Assembly: GCF_001028665.1 (NCBI RefSeq)
Contig: NZ_CP011504.1
Span: forward strand, 620,001-684,000
DNA from: Burkholderia pyrrocinia
GTDB taxonomy: Bacteria; Pseudomonadota; Gammaproteobacteria; Burkholderiales; Burkholderiaceae
Direction of reading: 5' to 3'
DNA: 64,000 nucleotides
Below are positions 1-8,982 of this stretch, one piece after another. The notes under the pieces are model-generated. The model ran no database searches. It was given only the letters and a program-made list of their open reading frames with translations, and was not told the origin of the DNA. The first letter of the stretch is position 1; each line of letters begins with the position of its first letter. The position numbers were made by a program, and so were the translations under genes.

Positions 1-611
1 AACACGGCATCGCGCCACACCGCGCGCTCGAACGCGAGCGCATCGCGATACGTGTCGAGCGCCGCGCGATCCGCGACTTGCCCGGCCGTCACCAGCGGAA
101 TCGGAAACGAGTGCTCGACGGCGGGCCGCTCGTCTCCCGCCTCGACAATGCAGTTCGCGCCAAGCCACGCCGTTTCGTCGCGCCGCGCCGCGAGCACGCG
201 CGACTGCAACCGGTCAGGCAGCATCGGATCGAGCGGCACCGCGCCGCAGATCGACGGCTTCTCCGCGTGCACGCTGCAGCGGCCGTCGTCGGCGAGCGCC
301 GCACAACGGCCGAGCGACGGATAGTCGTAGCCCTGCAGCGTCAGCGCGACCCATTCGCCATTGGCGCCGCCGAGTCGATGGAACAACCGCTCCGCCAGCG
401 CTTCGGACGCCGCAATATCGTCCGTGTCGAATGCATGCTCGCGCCCGCCCGCACGCCAGCGTTCGCCGATTCGCCGCGTCGGCACGCGACGGATCGTCAG
501 CGCGCCGACGAAGCGGCGCCGATGCCGGAACAGTTCGCGCAACGACAGCGTCGGCGCGCTGTTGCAGCAGCGTCCGCATGCGTTGCACGCGAGCAGGTAC
601 GTGTCTACCAC
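1..611 (-). CDS. YkgJ-type CxxCxxCC zinc/iron-chelating protein, 3' end beyond window
   Basis: The frame is open from a GTG at 611 to the left edge, giving 203 codons with no stop, so the C-terminus is missing. The N-terminus carries the cluster CNACGRCC at residues 9-16, and further cysteines follow in the GRCAAL, GRCSVHAEKPSIC and ANCIVE stretches. This spacing is that of the UPF0153/YkgJ family of putative Fe/Zn-binding proteins, whose biochemical role is not settled. The GTG start overlaps the TAG stop of the upstream lipoprotein gene (GTGGTAG), so the two are probably translationally coupled and the gene is the last visible member of the sulfatase operon. Function beyond metal binding is not inferred. 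Confidence 0.8.
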   Translation of the reverse strand, partial: MVDTYLLACNACGRCCNSAPTLSLRELFRHRRRFVGALTIRRVPTRRIGERWRAGGREHAFDTDDIAASEALAERLFHRLGGANGEWVALTLQGYDYPSLGRCAALADDGRCSVHAEKPSICGAVPLDPMLPDRLQSRVLAARRDETAWLGANCIVEAGDERPAVEHSFPIPLVTAGQVADRAALDTYRDALAFERAVWRDAV

Positions 612-1417
612 GGCCGCCGCACCGAATCCTGGTAACGCGTGAGGATGAAGCGCGCGACGTCGTCCGAGTGATACGCGGCGACGAGTTGCGCGACCCACGG
701 TTTCGCGCGATCGGCGTTGCGCACCGTCAGCACGTTCGCGTACGGCGAGCGCGCGTCCTCGAGGCTGATGCTGTCGCGTGCGGGCTGCAGCCCGACGCGG
801 GCGGCATCGTCGCTGTCGATCGCAACGAACGCGGCCGTATCGAGCGCGGCGTAAAGACGATCGCGGCGCAGCGCGACGAGCTTCAGCCCAAGCCGGTTGC
901 CGGTCACGTCGCGCAGCGTCGCATGCAGGCCGGCCTGCTCGCGCAGCGTCACCAGCGTATCGTTCTGCAGCAGCACCAGCGCGCGCGCCATCCCGCGCGG
1001 ATCGGCCGGAATCGCGACCGTCGCGCCGGGCTGCAATTCGTTCAGGTTTTTCAGCTTGCGCGAATAAAGCGCCATCGGCAGCGTGACGGTCGGCGCGACT
1101 TCGGTCAGCGCGTAGCGTTTCTGCGCGCGCGTCGCGGCAAGCTGGTGCGCATCCTCGAAGCTGGCCGCGTCGATCCGGCCGTCGGCGAGCGCCGCGTCGA
1201 TGCGCGACGCATCGTCGAATTCGACGACATCGACGCCCAGCCCTCGCGCAGCGGCGACCCGCTTCACTTCGTCCAGGATCTGCGCATGCACGCCGCGCGT
1301 CACGCCGACGCGCACGGCAGGGGCAGCCGATTCGGCCGCAACGGCCGATCCCGGATGCACAACGCCACACGCGGCCAGCAGCCACACGGAGACGAATCGC
1401 ACGATGCCCTTCGTCAC
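605..1417 (-). CDS. NlpA/MetQ-family substrate-binding lipoprotein
   Basis: A 270-aa protein beginning with a GTG that overlaps the TGA stop of the upstream FGE gene (GTGA). The N-terminus is a lipoprotein signal with a LAAC lipobox at residues 13-16, followed by a periplasmic binding fold of the NlpA/MetQ type (RVGVTRGVHAQIL near the start, the TVTLPMALYSRKLKNL segment, PADPRGMARAL). MetQ proteins bind methionine for the MetNIQ ABC importer, but no ATPase or permease gene is nearby. In this position after a sulfatase it may bind a sulfur compound released or imported with the sulfate ester; that is inference. Family assignment is firm, ligand unknown. Confidence 0.85.
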   Translation of the reverse strand: MTKGIVRFVSVWLLAACGVVHPGSAVAAESAAPAVRVGVTRGVHAQILDEVKRVAAARGLGVDVVEFDDASRIDAALADGRIDAASFEDAHQLAATRAQKRYALTEVAPTVTLPMALYSRKLKNLNELQPGATVAIPADPRGMARALVLLQNDTLVTLREQAGLHATLRDVTGNRLGLKLVALRRDRLYAALDTAAFVAIDSDDAARVGLQPARDSISLEDARSPYANVLTVRNADRAKPWVAQLVAAYHSDDVARFILTRYQDSVRRPW

Positions 1418-2463
1418 GATGCATCCCTCAGGATCGTGCGAAAGCCGATGTGCGATGCACCGAGATCGGCCTCCTGCTGTTCGCGCGACGACGCGCGATA
1501 GCGCACGCAGTAGTCGCGCGAGCACAGGAACGAGCCGCCCTTGATGACCATCGGCGTATCGTGCCGGCGCGTCGGCGGCGCGACGGCCGCCGTATCGCCG
1601 TTGGTGTGCGACTGGTGCGGGCCCGTGTATGCGTCCTTCGTCCATTCCCATGCGTTGCCGATCATGTCGTAGAGCCGGAAGCCGTTCGCCGCATAACAAC
1701 CGACGGGCGCGAGGCCCGCGTGGCCGTCCTCGACCGTATCGAGCACCGGGAACACACCTTGCCAGTAGTTCGCGGCCGGCTTGCCCTGTGCGTCGCGCGG
1801 CGCCGCGTCGAGCGATGCGTCGTCGCGGCCGGCCTTGCCCGCGTATTCCCATTCGGCCTCGGTCGGCAGATCGCGGCCGAGCCAGCGCGCATACGCAAGC
1901 GCATCGCGCTGCGTGACGAGCGTGACGGGCAGGTTGCCGAGCCCGTCGACGCCGCTGCCGGGCCCACGTGGATGACGCCACGACGCGCCCTTCACCCACG
2001 ACCACCACGCGAGGTCGCGCGCATTCATCTCGTCGCGCGTCGGCACATGGAACACCGCCGCGCCGCCCTGCTGCTCGGCCTCGGTCACGTAGCCGGTCGC
2101 CTGCACGAACGCGGCGAACTGCGCGATCGTCACGTCGGTCTGGTCGATCCAGAAACCGCCGACGCGCGTGCGGCCATCGCCGACCGGACGCTCGTCCGCA
2201 TAACCGCGCGTGCTGCCGAACACGAACGCGCCGCCGCGCAGGTGCACCATCCCGGCCTTCGGGTCGTCGCGCCACTTTGCCGGCAGCCCCGAATAGCGCC
2301 CGCACTGCCGCTCCGAGCCGAGCGGCACGAGCGCGCGGCCGCGATTCGCGTCGTCGAATGCGCCGCCCGCCGGCGCCGCCGGATTCGCATAGCCCACCGC
2401 GAACGCAGTGGCGAACAGCGTGGCGGCAAGCGCCGCGCCGATCGTCCAGAACCGGAACCGCAT
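1414..2463 (-). CDS. Formylglycine-generating enzyme (FGE/SUMF1-type sulfatase modifier)
   Basis: 349 aa with an N-terminal membrane or signal segment, then an FGE-sulfatase fold: GGFWIDQTDVTIAQFAAFV, LPTEAEWEYAGKAG, YDMIGNAWEWT and GGSFLCSRDYCVRYR. The last motif keeps both copper-binding cysteines in the C-x4-C spacing of true FGEs. The enzyme oxidises the sulfatase active-site cysteine to formylglycine. It starts 99 bp after the sulfatase stop, with AAGGAC upstream of the ATG, and its own stop overlaps the next start. Because it has a signal-like N-terminus, where it meets its client (cytoplasm or periplasm) is open. Assignment is strong. Confidence 0.9.
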   Translation of the reverse strand: MRFRFWTIGAALAATLFATAFAVGYANPAAPAGGAFDDANRGRALVPLGSERQCGRYSGLPAKWRDDPKAGMVHLRGGAFVFGSTRGYADERPVGDGRTRVGGFWIDQTDVTIAQFAAFVQATGYVTEAEQQGGAAVFHVPTRDEMNARDLAWWSWVKGASWRHPRGPGSGVDGLGNLPVTLVTQRDALAYARWLGRDLPTEAEWEYAGKAGRDDASLDAAPRDAQGKPAANYWQGVFPVLDTVEDGHAGLAPVGCYAANGFRLYDMIGNAWEWTKDAYTGPHQSHTNGDTAAVAPPTRRHDTPMVIKGGSFLCSRDYCVRYRASSREQQEADLGASHIGFRTILRDAS

Positions 2464-2562
2464 CGTGTCGTCCTTTCAAGAAAACGCCTGCCCGCTCCGG
2501 GTTTTCCACCGCGAAGGAAATCCCTCGTGGGACCCGGAGCACAACGACAGTGCTGGGGGCGC

Positions 2563-4521
2563 TCAGTAATAACCACGCGGACGCAGCGGCTCGACGCCGC
2601 CGACGTTGCTCATGTAGGTCTTCCACTGGTCGACGAGCGTGCCGATCACCGACGGGTTCTGCGCCGACACGTCGGTCGTCTCGCCGCGATCCGACGCGAG
2701 GTCGTAAAGCTGCCAGTGACCGTCGAGCGGCCCGAGCGGCGGCTCGGTCCACAACGCCTTCCAGCGGCCGTCGGCGCTGCGCAGGTACGCGCGGCCGTAC
2801 GCTTCGTCGCCGAACGGCGCCGTATGCACCTCGCCCGTCGCCGAACCCGTGAGCACCGGCAGCAGCGACTGGCCCGTGACCGGATACACGTAGCGGTTGT
2901 TGTAGATCACCTTGCCCTTGTTCTGGTCGACGCCCGTCAGCGTGTTGACGAGCGGCGGCGCCGGCTGCGACGGCGGCGTGACGCCCGCGACCGCGAGGAA
3001 GGTCGCCGTGTTGTCGGTCACGTGCGTGAACGCGCGCAGCGTCGGCAACGGCTGCGACTGGCCCGGCAGGCGCACGATCGTCGGCGTCGACACGCCGCCT
3101 TCGGCCGAATAACCCTTCGTGAGCCGGAACGGCGACGCGCTCACTTCGGCCCAGCGCAGCCCGTACTGCAGGCGCTGCGCGTTCTGCTTGCCGTTGTCGG
3201 TGCCGAGCGCCGAATAGGTCGGGTCCTGCGCGTTCGCGGTGTCGGTCGCCGTCGGGTCCGCGCCGGAATCGATCGGCCAGCCTTCCGCGCCGTTGTCCGA
3301 CTGGAACATGATGAACGTGTTGTCGTATTCGCCGATGTCCTTCAGGTGCTGGATCAGCAGGCCGATGTTGTAGTCGAGGTTCTCGACCATCCCCGCGTAG
3401 ATTTCCATGTAGCGCGCCTGCGCCTTGCGTTCGGCCGGCGACAGGCTCGACCACAGCTTGTCGACCTTGCCTGGGCCGTAGTCGCTGTAGCCGTCCGCGG
3501 CCGAATGCACCGCGCTGATGTATTTCGCGCTCGCGGTGCCGTTGTTCGCGGTCGCGGGCGACGCCGCCGTCGTTTCGGGCAGGCCGTCGAACGGCTTGAA
3601 GTCGGCGGGAATCAGGCCGAGCGCTTTCTGCCGCGCGATCCGCGCGTTGCGGATCGCGTCGTAGCCGGCGTCATAGACACCCGCGTACTTGTGCAGCCAC
3701 GGCTCGGGCACCTGCAGCGGCCAGTGCGGCGACGTGTACGCCGCATACGCGAAGAACGGTTTTCCGTCGCGCCGGTTCGAATCGATGTACGAGATCAGCT
3801 TCTGCGTATAGAAATCGGTCGAATAGAACACGGCCGGGCTGCCGCCCGCACCGCCCGGCTGCCCGGGCTGGCCAGGCTGCACGTAACGGCCGTCTTCCGT
3901 GTAGTTCGACGAGCCGGCCGGCTCGTGCGCGAAGTGGTTGGTCGCCGCGCCGCCGAGCAGCACGTAGCTGCGCTCGAAGCCCCACTGGTCGGGCGTCTGC
4001 CCGCTGCCCGTCGCGCTGCCGACGATCCCCGAGCCGATGTGCCACTTGCCCGCGATATACGTGTGATAACCGGCGTCCTTCAGTAGTTGTGCGAACGACA
4101 GCGCGCGATCGTTCAGGTAGCCCTCGTAGCCGGGCAGCCCGCGCCGCTCGTCGGTCGGTACGCCCATCGTGCCTTCGCCGACGAGATGGTGATCGGTGCC
4201 GGACACCAGCATCGCACGCGTGATCGCGCAGACGGTGCCCGTGTGATGGTTCGACAGGATGCGGCCCGACGCGACGAGCGCGTCGAGGTTCGGCGTGTTG
4301 ATCTCGCCGCCGAATGCATGGATGTCGGAATAGCCGAGATCGTCGGCCATGATGTACAGGATGTTCGGGCGCTTTGCGGCCTGCGGCGGTGTCGTGTCGG
4401 CCTGCGGGGGCGGCGAATCGCTGTCGACGCCGCCGCACGATGCGAGCGACAGCGCGCCGGCGATCGCGGCGCAGACGACACGGAAACGGAAAGCATGCAA
4501 CGGCGACGCGGACTTTTTCAT
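2563..4521 (-). CDS. Lipoprotein arylsulfatase with atypical CAITR active-site motif
   Basis: 652 aa from the ATG at 4521 (the longer upstream frame has no secretion signal at its head, so it is rejected). A signal peptide with LASC lipobox is followed by a linker and the sulfatase fold: RPNILYIMADDLGYSDI (metal-binding DD), the cysteine motif VCAITRAML, GKWHIG, SPHWPLQVP and FQSDNGAEG (late metal site). The protein should hydrolyse sulfate esters outside the inner membrane. The activation motif reads C-A-I-T-R, where family members recognised by FGE usually have Pro or Ala at position +2; here it is Ile. The FGE gene follows directly, so this is its presumed client. Substrate unknown. Confidence 0.9.
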   Translation of the reverse strand: MKKSASPLHAFRFRVVCAAIAGALSLASCGGVDSDSPPPQADTTPPQAAKRPNILYIMADDLGYSDIHAFGGEINTPNLDALVASGRILSNHHTGTVCAITRAMLVSGTDHHLVGEGTMGVPTDERRGLPGYEGYLNDRALSFAQLLKDAGYHTYIAGKWHIGSGIVGSATGSGQTPDQWGFERSYVLLGGAATNHFAHEPAGSSNYTEDGRYVQPGQPGQPGGAGGSPAVFYSTDFYTQKLISYIDSNRRDGKPFFAYAAYTSPHWPLQVPEPWLHKYAGVYDAGYDAIRNARIARQKALGLIPADFKPFDGLPETTAASPATANNGTASAKYISAVHSAADGYSDYGPGKVDKLWSSLSPAERKAQARYMEIYAGMVENLDYNIGLLIQHLKDIGEYDNTFIMFQSDNGAEGWPIDSGADPTATDTANAQDPTYSALGTDNGKQNAQRLQYGLRWAEVSASPFRLTKGYSAEGGVSTPTIVRLPGQSQPLPTLRAFTHVTDNTATFLAVAGVTPPSQPAPPLVNTLTGVDQNKGKVIYNNRYVYPVTGQSLLPVLTGSATGEVHTAPFGDEAYGRAYLRSADGRWKALWTEPPLGPLDGHWQLYDLASDRGETTDVSAQNPSVIGTLVDQWKTYMSNVGGVEPLRPRGYY

Positions 4522-4807
4522 TATCGTGAACGCTCGATCTACGGGAGCGGCGATCTTAGCGTCGCGCGCGCGGCGCCCAAAGTCGGATTCGTCACATGCT
4601 AACGGGGCGCTGGAATATGCGATGCGCGCGCTATGCAGGCCGTTTGGTGCGGCCCGCGCCGCGATGCGTACGCAGCCACGCGGCACAGGCGCGTTCCGCG
4701 CCGATTGTGCATCGGGCCGGAAAAAGCGCGTACGGTGCGCCGACACTCGCGTCGTTCAGCCGCTCCGCCCGGATGCGGTGCGCGCTTGGGCGGGTCGCGT
4801 GCTCGCT

Positions 4808-5719
4808 TCAGTCGTCCGACGCCAGCATCGGCGGAATCTCGTCGACGAGCGCATCGATGACGACGCGCACCTTCGACGGCACGTGGCGCGACGCCGGCCG
4901 CACCGCGAACACCTCTGCGCCCGATACGCTGTTGCTGTCCATCACAAGCACGAGACGGCCGTCGCGCAGGTAAGGCGCCATCAGCCAGCACGGCAGCCAC
5001 GCGAGGCCCGCGCCGGCAGCAGCCGCATCGGCGATCGCCAGCAGGTCGTCGAACCGCAGGCGGCCGGCCGCGCGATGGTCGTGCACGGCGCCGTCCGCGC
5101 CGATGATCCGCCACGGCGTCGGCTGCCCGCCGCGCGAATACGCGATGCCGACGTGCGACACGAGTTCGTCGCACCCCGTCGGCCGGCCATGACGTTCGAG
5201 ATACGCGGGCGATGCGCAAATGCCCATCCGCTGCACGCCAAGCCGCCGCCCGACGAGCGTGCTCGTATCGGCGAGCTCGCCGATGCGCACCGCGATGTCG
5301 AAACCGTCGTTGATCAGGTCGGCCACGCGATCGCTGAACGACACGTCGATTTCGAGCCGCGGATGACGCTCGACGAGACGCCGCATCACGGGCGCCACGC
5401 ATTGCCGTCCGAACAGCACGGGCACGCTGATGCGCAGCCGCCCGGACGGCTCGCGGCGGCCCGCGTCGAGCGCGGCCTCCGTGTCGCCGAGTTCGGCCAG
5501 CAGCCGCCGGCACTGCTCGTAATAGACGAGCCCTTCGTCGGTCAGGCTGAGCTGGCGTGTCGTGCGCTGCAGGAGCCGCGCGCCGAGACGGCGTTCGAGC
5601 CGCGCGACGACTTTCGCGATCGCCGAGCGCGTGACGCCCATGCGCAGCGCCGCCGCCGCGAAGCTGCCCGACTCCACGACGTCGACAAATTCGGCGACGC
5701 CTCTCAGCCGCTCGTCCAT
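4808..5719 (-). CDS. LysR-family transcriptional regulator
   Basis: 303 aa from ATG 5719 (MDERLRGVAEF); the frame extends 20 codons upstream, but that extension does not look like LysR. Residues 1-60 hold the winged HTH (GSFAAAALRMGVTRSAIAKVVARLERRLG), the rest the periplasmic-binding-like effector domain. It is divergent from the MDR oxidoreductase at 5846 with a 126-bp shared intergenic region, the usual arrangement for LysR control of the neighbour. Effector unknown. The sequence belongs to the CrgA/DhcR-like group that often controls quinone oxidoreductases, which fits the neighbour. Confidence 0.9.
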   Translation of the reverse strand: MDERLRGVAEFVDVVESGSFAAAALRMGVTRSAIAKVVARLERRLGARLLQRTTRQLSLTDEGLVYYEQCRRLLAELGDTEAALDAGRREPSGRLRISVPVLFGRQCVAPVMRRLVERHPRLEIDVSFSDRVADLINDGFDIAVRIGELADTSTLVGRRLGVQRMGICASPAYLERHGRPTGCDELVSHVGIAYSRGGQPTPWRIIGADGAVHDHRAAGRLRFDDLLAIADAAAAGAGLAWLPCWLMAPYLRDGRLVLVMDSNSVSGAEVFAVRPASRHVPSKVRVVIDALVDEIPPMLASDD

Positions 5720-5845
5720 GCGATTCCGCTCCGGTTGAAAGACAGGTTTGTGTCCGCCATGGCGACAGTCATTGGCCAAAATCTCGCCAATGCGTCCCCA
5801 TGCGCAACACTATGATAAGCCGGTCTATCTCAAAAAGGAGTCGAC

Positions 5846-6865
5846 ATGCACGCATGGCAAGTCAAACCCGGCGACGGCGCTGCCGGGCTCCGGCGCATCG
5901 ACGCGACACGCCGGCCCGTCGGGCCGACCGACGTCGTCGTGAAGATCCACTCGGCAGGACTGAACTACCGCGACCTGATGTTCGCGCGCGGCGACTATCT
6001 CGGCATCGGCAAGGACGCGCTGATTCCTGTCGCCGACGGCGCCGGCGAAGTCATCGAAACCGGCCGCGACGTCACGCGCTTCAGGCCGGGCGATCGCGTG
6101 ATCAACACGTACTTCCCGCACTGGATCGACGGGCCGCCGACGCCGCAGAAAGTCTCCGGTTCGCCCGGCGCGCAGTTCGACGGCGTGCTGGCCGAGCACT
6201 TCGTGTCCGACGAAGCGGCGCTGGTCGCAATCCCCGCGCATCTCGACTACGACGAGGCGGCGACGCTGTCGTGCGCGGGCATCACCGCGTGGAACGCGCT
6301 GTTCGCCGACGGCGGCGCGGGGCCGGGCTCGACCGTCGTGCTGCTCGGCACGGGCGGCGTCTCGATCGTCGCGCTGCAGCTCGCGCATGCGGCGGGGCTA
6401 CGCACGATCGTTACGTCGTCCAGCGACGCGAAGCTGGAACGCGCCCGCGCACTCGGTGCGGACGCAACGATCAACTACCGCGCGACGCCCGAGTGGCAAC
6501 ACGAAGTGCTGCGGCTCACCGGCGGCGCGGGCGCGGATCTCGTCCTGGAAGTCGGCGGACACGACACGCTGCCGCGTTCGGTCGCCGCGACGAAGCTGGG
6601 CGGCATCGTGTCGGTGATCGGCGGCGTCAGCGGGTTCGGCGGCCCCGGCCTTGGGCTGCTGTCGCTGATCGGCGGGATCCGCCGGCTGCACGGGATCATG
6701 GTCGGTAGCCGTGCGATGCTCGACGACGTCGTGCGGCTCGTCGATGCGAAACGGATCAAGCCGGTAGTCGATCGCGTGTTCGGCTTCGACGAAGCGCCGC
6801 AAGCGTATGCGTACCTGGAGTCGGGGCAGCATTTCGGCAAGGTCGTGATTCGCGTCGCGTCGTGA
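5846..6865 (+). CDS. Zinc-free MDR oxidoreductase (quinone oxidoreductase-like)
   Basis: 339 aa with AAAAAGGAG 5-6 nt before the ATG. The GroES-like N-terminal domain (GLNYRDLMFARGDYLG, VADGAGEVIETG) leads into a Rossmann domain with LLGTGGVSIVALQLAHAAG. The cysteine cluster of zinc alcohol dehydrogenases is absent, placing it in the zinc-independent NADPH quinone/enal reductase branch of the medium-chain dehydrogenases. It probably reduces a small electrophilic carbonyl or quinone in the cytoplasm. It is divergent from the LysR gene at 5719 and followed by a GC-rich hairpin shared with the convergent porin gene. Confidence 0.88.
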   Translation: MHAWQVKPGDGAAGLRRIDATRRPVGPTDVVVKIHSAGLNYRDLMFARGDYLGIGKDALIPVADGAGEVIETGRDVTRFRPGDRVINTYFPHWIDGPPTPQKVSGSPGAQFDGVLAEHFVSDEAALVAIPAHLDYDEAATLSCAGITAWNALFADGGAGPGSTVVLLGTGGVSIVALQLAHAAGLRTIVTSSSDAKLERARALGADATINYRATPEWQHEVLRLTGGAGADLVLEVGGHDTLPRSVAATKLGGIVSVIGGVSGFGGPGLGLLSLIGGIRRLHGIMVGSRAMLDDVVRLVDAKRIKPVVDRVFGFDEAPQAYAYLESGQHFGKVVIRVAS

Positions 6866-6870
6866 TGGAT

Positions 6871-6896
6871 GAAGGCGGCGGGCCGCCGCCTTCTTT
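6871..6896. terminator. Candidate bidirectional terminator between MDR and porin genes
   Basis: GAAGGCGGCGG pairs with CCGCCGCCTTC almost without loop and is followed on the plus strand by TTTCC. It lies between the stop at 6865 and the convergent porin stop at 6910. The U-run is short, so strength is uncertain. Confidence 0.5.
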
Positions 6897-6909
6897 CCGG
6901 CGGGTTCCA

Positions 6910-8094
6910 TCAGAACCTGTGCCGAATCCCCGCGTGCACCATCAACTGCTTCGACGTCGACGACAGATCGGCCGCGCCCGGCACATATGCCTGATCGAGC
7001 GACGAGCCGGTCGCGTCTCCTGCGATCCGCTGGTACGCGCCCATCAGATACACATCCGTGCGCTTCGACAGGGTGTAGTCGGCCATCAAGCCGATCGAGT
7101 GGATCTTCGGCTTCGCGGCGCCGGTCGTCGCGTCGTAGCGCACCGTCGTGTACACGTATTGCGCGCCGACGAACAACGCCGGCGTGAACTGGTACTTGCC
7201 GTTCACTTCGAAGTTCTGATACTTGATCGACGTCACCGTACCGCCTGCAAGCGGCCCGGTCACCGGTTCGATCGTTTCGTCGCCGAACAGGTAGCCGACG
7301 TTCGCGGTCGGCCGCGTGACGTTGCTGTTCGTGTATGCGAACCCGACTGTCGCGGGCCCCGCGGTGTAGTTGATGCCCGCGCCGAAGATCCGCAGCCGTG
7401 CCGACGCAAAATTCGCATCGGCGCCGACCGACCCGGAACCCGCGATCGCGCCGCCCGACGTCGCGCCCGGGTTGTCTGCATTCAGGAACGCCGCGCCGAC
7501 GAGCAGGCCGCCCTGCTCGTATTGCGCGCCGACGCTCCATACCCGGTTGTTCGCGAAGCCCGTATCGTTGCTGAAGCTGTACGTGCCGCCGAACGAGAAG
7601 CCGGAGAAATCCGGACTCGCATACTTCACGGTATTGTTCGTGCGGAACGTGTTGCCGGTGTTGTCGTTGTCGAGCGGATGCGAGAACGGATAGACGCCCC
7701 AGCTCCCGTTCGCGGTCGTCGGCGCGAGATAGTCGACGACGGAATCGTATTGCCGGCCGAGCGTCAGCGTGCCGAAGCGCGTGCTGCCGAGCCCGACGTA
7801 GGCCTGACGCCCGAACATGCGGCCCCCCTGCGCCAGCGTGCCGCTGTTCACGTTGAACCCGCTCTCGATCTGGAACAGCGCGCTGTAGCCGCCGCCCAGA
7901 TCCTCGGTGCCCTTCATCCCCCAGCGGCTGCCCTGCGCGAAGCCGCTCGCCATCTGCCACGCGCCATGGCCGCCGACGTTGTTCGTATAGTCGATGCCCG
8001 CATCGACGAGGCCGTAAAGCGTGACGCTGCCTTGCGCGAACGCGGGCGCTGCGCACAGCGCCGGAATCGCGACAAAAACCGATCTCCAGTTCAT
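6910..8094 (-). CDS. Outer-membrane general porin (Gram-negative porin family)
   Basis: 394 aa with a signal peptide ending PAFAQ, then the typical start SVTLYGLVDAGIDY of Burkholderiales/Neisseria trimeric porins, the QAYVGLGSTRFGTLTLGRQ turn, and the C-terminal HAGIRHRF with terminal Phe needed for BAM-dependent insertion. It should form a 16-stranded beta-barrel that lets small hydrophilic solutes through the outer membrane. It starts 52 bp after the solute-binding protein gene and is the last gene of the amidohydrolase, binding protein and porin operon, so its cargo is probably the same amino-acid derivative. Confidence 0.92.
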   Translation of the reverse strand: MNWRSVFVAIPALCAAPAFAQGSVTLYGLVDAGIDYTNNVGGHGAWQMASGFAQGSRWGMKGTEDLGGGYSALFQIESGFNVNSGTLAQGGRMFGRQAYVGLGSTRFGTLTLGRQYDSVVDYLAPTTANGSWGVYPFSHPLDNDNTGNTFRTNNTVKYASPDFSGFSFGGTYSFSNDTGFANNRVWSVGAQYEQGGLLVGAAFLNADNPGATSGGAIAGSGSVGADANFASARLRIFGAGINYTAGPATVGFAYTNSNVTRPTANVGYLFGDETIEPVTGPLAGGTVTSIKYQNFEVNGKYQFTPALFVGAQYVYTTVRYDATTGAAKPKIHSIGLMADYTLSKRTDVYLMGAYQRIAGDATGSSLDQAYVPGAADLSSTSKQLMVHAGIRHRF

Positions 8095-8146
8095 CCGTAA
8101 TCCTTATTTATTTATCGTCTATCGCGCACATCGCGCGTTCCACCGC

Positions 8147-8929
8147 TTACTTCGCGCCGTAGATGTCGAAGTCGAAATACTTCCGGTTGATCCGTTGATA
8201 CGTGCCGTTCGCGAGAATCGCTGCGAGCGCGCGGTTGAACGCGTCGCGCAGGTCGTTGTCCTGCTTGCGCAACCCGAGGCCGTCGCCTTGCCCGAAGTAC
8301 TTCGCGTCGTCGATCGGCGCTCCGGCGAACATGAAGTCCTTGCCCTGCGGCTTCTTCAGGAAGCCGTCGCTGGCCGCGATCGATGCCTGGAACGCCGCGT
8401 CGAGCCGCCCCGTCACGAGATCGGCGTACACCTGATCCTGGTTCTGGTACGACACGATCTGCACGCCGGCCGGCTGCCAGTTCGCGACTGCGTAGTCGGC
8501 CTGCGCGGAACCTTGCTCGACGCCCACGCGCTTGCCTTTCAGCGATTCGGCCGTCGTCAGCAGCGGCGAGCCCTTGTGCGCGATCAGCCGGGCCGGCGCG
8601 TTCGAGATGCGGTTCGTGAACGCGATCTGCTGCATCCGCTTTGGCGTGATCGTCATCGACGACGCGATCACGTCGAACTTGCGCGCGAGCAGCCCCGGGA
8701 TCATCCCGTCGAAGCTCGACTCGACCCATACGCAGCGCGCGTGCAACTCCGCACACAACGCATTAGTGATATCGATCCCGAAGCCCGTCAGCGTGCCGTC
8801 GGGCAGCTTGTATTCGAGCGGCGGGTAAGTCGGATCGACCGCGAGACGGATCTCCTTGCCCGTCCAGTCGCCCGCATGCACCGATCCCGCCGCCAGCGCT
8901 ATCGTGAGCGCTGCCATCCACTGTTTCAT
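8147..8929 (-). CDS. Family 3 (HisJ/ArtJ-type) amino-acid-binding protein
   Basis: 260 aa with a signal peptide ending SVHAG. Motifs of the lysine/arginine/ornithine-histidine binding family are clear: EIRLAVDPTYPPLEYK, GFGIDITNALCAEL, FDVIASSMTITPKR, GKRVGVEQGSAQADY. The ligand-carboxylate Arg region (TITPKRMQQIAFT) is present. It delivers a basic or polar amino acid, or an N-acyl derivative, to an inner-membrane ABC permease encoded elsewhere; none is in this window. GGAGACGGGC precedes the ATG. It sits between the amidohydrolase and porin genes with about 53 bp on each side, so all three are likely co-transcribed. Confidence 0.9.
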   Translation of the reverse strand: MKQWMAALTIALAAGSVHAGDWTGKEIRLAVDPTYPPLEYKLPDGTLTGFGIDITNALCAELHARCVWVESSFDGMIPGLLARKFDVIASSMTITPKRMQQIAFTNRISNAPARLIAHKGSPLLTTAESLKGKRVGVEQGSAQADYAVANWQPAGVQIVSYQNQDQVYADLVTGRLDAAFQASIAASDGFLKKPQGKDFMFAGAPIDDAKYFGQGDGLGLRKQDNDLRDAFNRALAAILANGTYQRINRKYFDFDIYGAK

Positions 8930-8982
8930 TGCCCGTCTCCTTGTGTAAATCGTGAATCGTGAACCGAAAGCGTGCGGCCGCA

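Noticed and set aside
605..3454. 949-aa minus-strand frame fusing several genes
   Set aside because: It joins out-of-frame sulfatase and FGE sequence to the real lipoprotein; only the last 270 codons make sense.
1450..4086. 878-aa plus-strand frame opposite FGE and sulfatase
   Set aside because: Shadow frame; both real genes have full motif sets on the minus strand.
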